Positions 6,598 to 7,032 of a stretch of 7,032 nt of DNA are shown piece after piece. A program made the position numbers and the translations under genes. Each line of letters starts with the position of its first letter. Position 1 is the first letter of the stretch. The notes beneath the pieces were generated by a model. The model had not been told where the DNA came from, made no database searches, and saw nothing but the letters and a program-made list of their open reading frames with translations. Source of the stretch: Deferribacteraceae bacterium (lineage in GTDB: Bacteria > Chrysiogenota > Deferribacteres > Deferribacterales > JAISNW01); contig JAISNW010000242.1 in assembly GCA_031276055.1 (NCBI GenBank), positions 1 to 7,032 of the forward strand, given 5' to 3'.

Positions 6598-7032
6598 TTA
6601 TTGTGCAACCAAATAACTTCTTACAGTTGCGTATACTCCAAGAGTATCAACAAAAGCCTCTGTTTCAAGAACAATAATGTCAAGATTCTCGCTATACTTT
6701 ACAAACTTTGCGTATTGCAATGTGTCGCTGTGCGCTCGCGGGCATATCATGACACTAAAACTATCAGGATTTTTGATAATGCTCTCACTTAAGTGGCGGG
6801 CAATAGCAGGCATCTCCCTAATATTCTGTTGCGCTCCAGTGAGCAGGGTTACCTCAAACAGAATATTCCCACGTTCATCATAGCACACTATATCCGCACC
6901 GCCGCCTTGTGCAAATGAAGTCGGTAATCCCTCATCGTCTGTGTTATAGTTTGGCGCTACACGCAAAACAGGGTATGCTTTTTTTAAGGCAAGTGCGATC
7001 AAAAACTCAAAACGAGTTGGCTCACTGATATA
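6598..7032 (-). CDS. AlwI/BstNBI-type restriction endonuclease, C-terminal catalytic domain (partial, 5' end outside window)
   Basis: The frame is open from the right edge to a TAA at 6600-6598, giving 144 visible residues; the N-terminus lies outside. A TTG at 7002 is a poor start because conserved-looking sequence (EPTRFEF) continues upstream of it. The region resembles the nuclease domain of type IIS enzymes of the AlwI/BstNBI/PleI group: LPTSFAQGGGADIV (36-49), LFEVTLLTGAQQN (58-70) and REMPAIARHL (72-81). Visible E9, D47, E60, E73 and H80 have the same spacing (38, 13, 13, 7) as the active-site residues E418, D456, E469, E482 and H489 that I recall for nicking enzyme N.BspD6I, a PD-(D/E)XK fold. 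This strongly suggests an intact catalytic domain. Such enzymes recognise short asymmetric sites such as GGATC or GAGTC; the site here is unknown. A cognate methylase is not visible and may lie to the right. Confidence 0.78.
   Translation of the reverse strand, partial: YISEPTRFEFLIALALKKAYPVLRVAPNYNTDDEGLPTSFAQGGGADIVCYDERGNILFEVTLLTGAQQNIREMPAIARHLSESIIKNPDSFSVMICPRAHSDTLQYAKFVKYSENLDIIVLETEAFVDTLGVYATVRSYLVAQ

Noticed and set aside
6431..6616. Plus-strand 61-codon open frame between pseB and the endonuclease gene
   Set aside because: The minus strand here carries the HsdR-like pattern, which explains the region better; the plus-strand product is Ser/Phe/Cys rich and looks like a shadow.
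6598..7002. TTG at 7002 as the true start of the endonuclease gene
   Set aside because: The frame stays open to the window edge and the upstream residues include the expected active-site glutamate, so the start lies outside the window.
1..7032. Homopolymer phase-variation tracts, CRISPR repeats, tRNA/rRNA genes and insertion sequences
   Set aside because: I saw no G or C tract above five or six bases in the genes, no spaced repeats, no RNA-gene signature and no transposase.

Overview
The window is bacterial and probably comes from a flagellated Gram-negative. Protein-coding genes fill almost all of it, and several neighbours overlap or sit 3 bases apart. My best guess is a Campylobacterota-like genome of intermediate G+C. 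The reasons are a nearly complete pseudaminic acid (flagellin or surface sugar) pathway, a TATAAT -10 box with no clear -35 box, and two GTG starts. This placement is inference; other phyla carry the same pathway.

Layout. Bases 1-33 look like the tail of a plus-strand gene that enters from the left. Two plus-strand genes follow: a polysaccharide pyruvyl transferase family protein (53-886) and a family 2 glycosyltransferase (890-1822). They are 3 bases apart and belong to a surface-glycan assembly set. Two bases beyond the glycosyltransferase the strand switches, and a minus-strand operon is read right to left: pseB (6274-5264), pseC (5267-4149), an SpsF-type cytidylyltransferase in the pseF position (4158-3346) and a fused pseG-pseH gene (3342-1825). 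To the right of pseB, also on the minus strand, are the last 84 codons of a type I restriction HsdR-like gene, cut off by a TGA (6579-6325). Next to that is the C-terminal catalytic domain of an AlwI/BstNBI-type restriction endonuclease that runs off the right edge (7032-6598).

How the genes work together. PseB and PseC turn UDP-GlcNAc into UDP-4-amino-4,6-dideoxy-L-AltNAc. The PseH half of the fused protein N-acetylates C4 and the PseG half removes UDP. A PseI synthase, not present here, would condense the free sugar with phosphoenolpyruvate to give pseudaminic acid. The cytidylyltransferase would then make CMP-pseudaminic acid for glycosyltransferases. The two plus-strand genes are clearly more AT-rich than the pse operon and probably have a separate history.

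I see no wholly new system. The points most worth checking are the decayed HsdR tail next to the endonuclease with an 8-bp tandem duplication at the break, the atypical PseF, the PseG-PseH fusion, the absent pseI, and the altered acidic motif in the glycosyltransferase.
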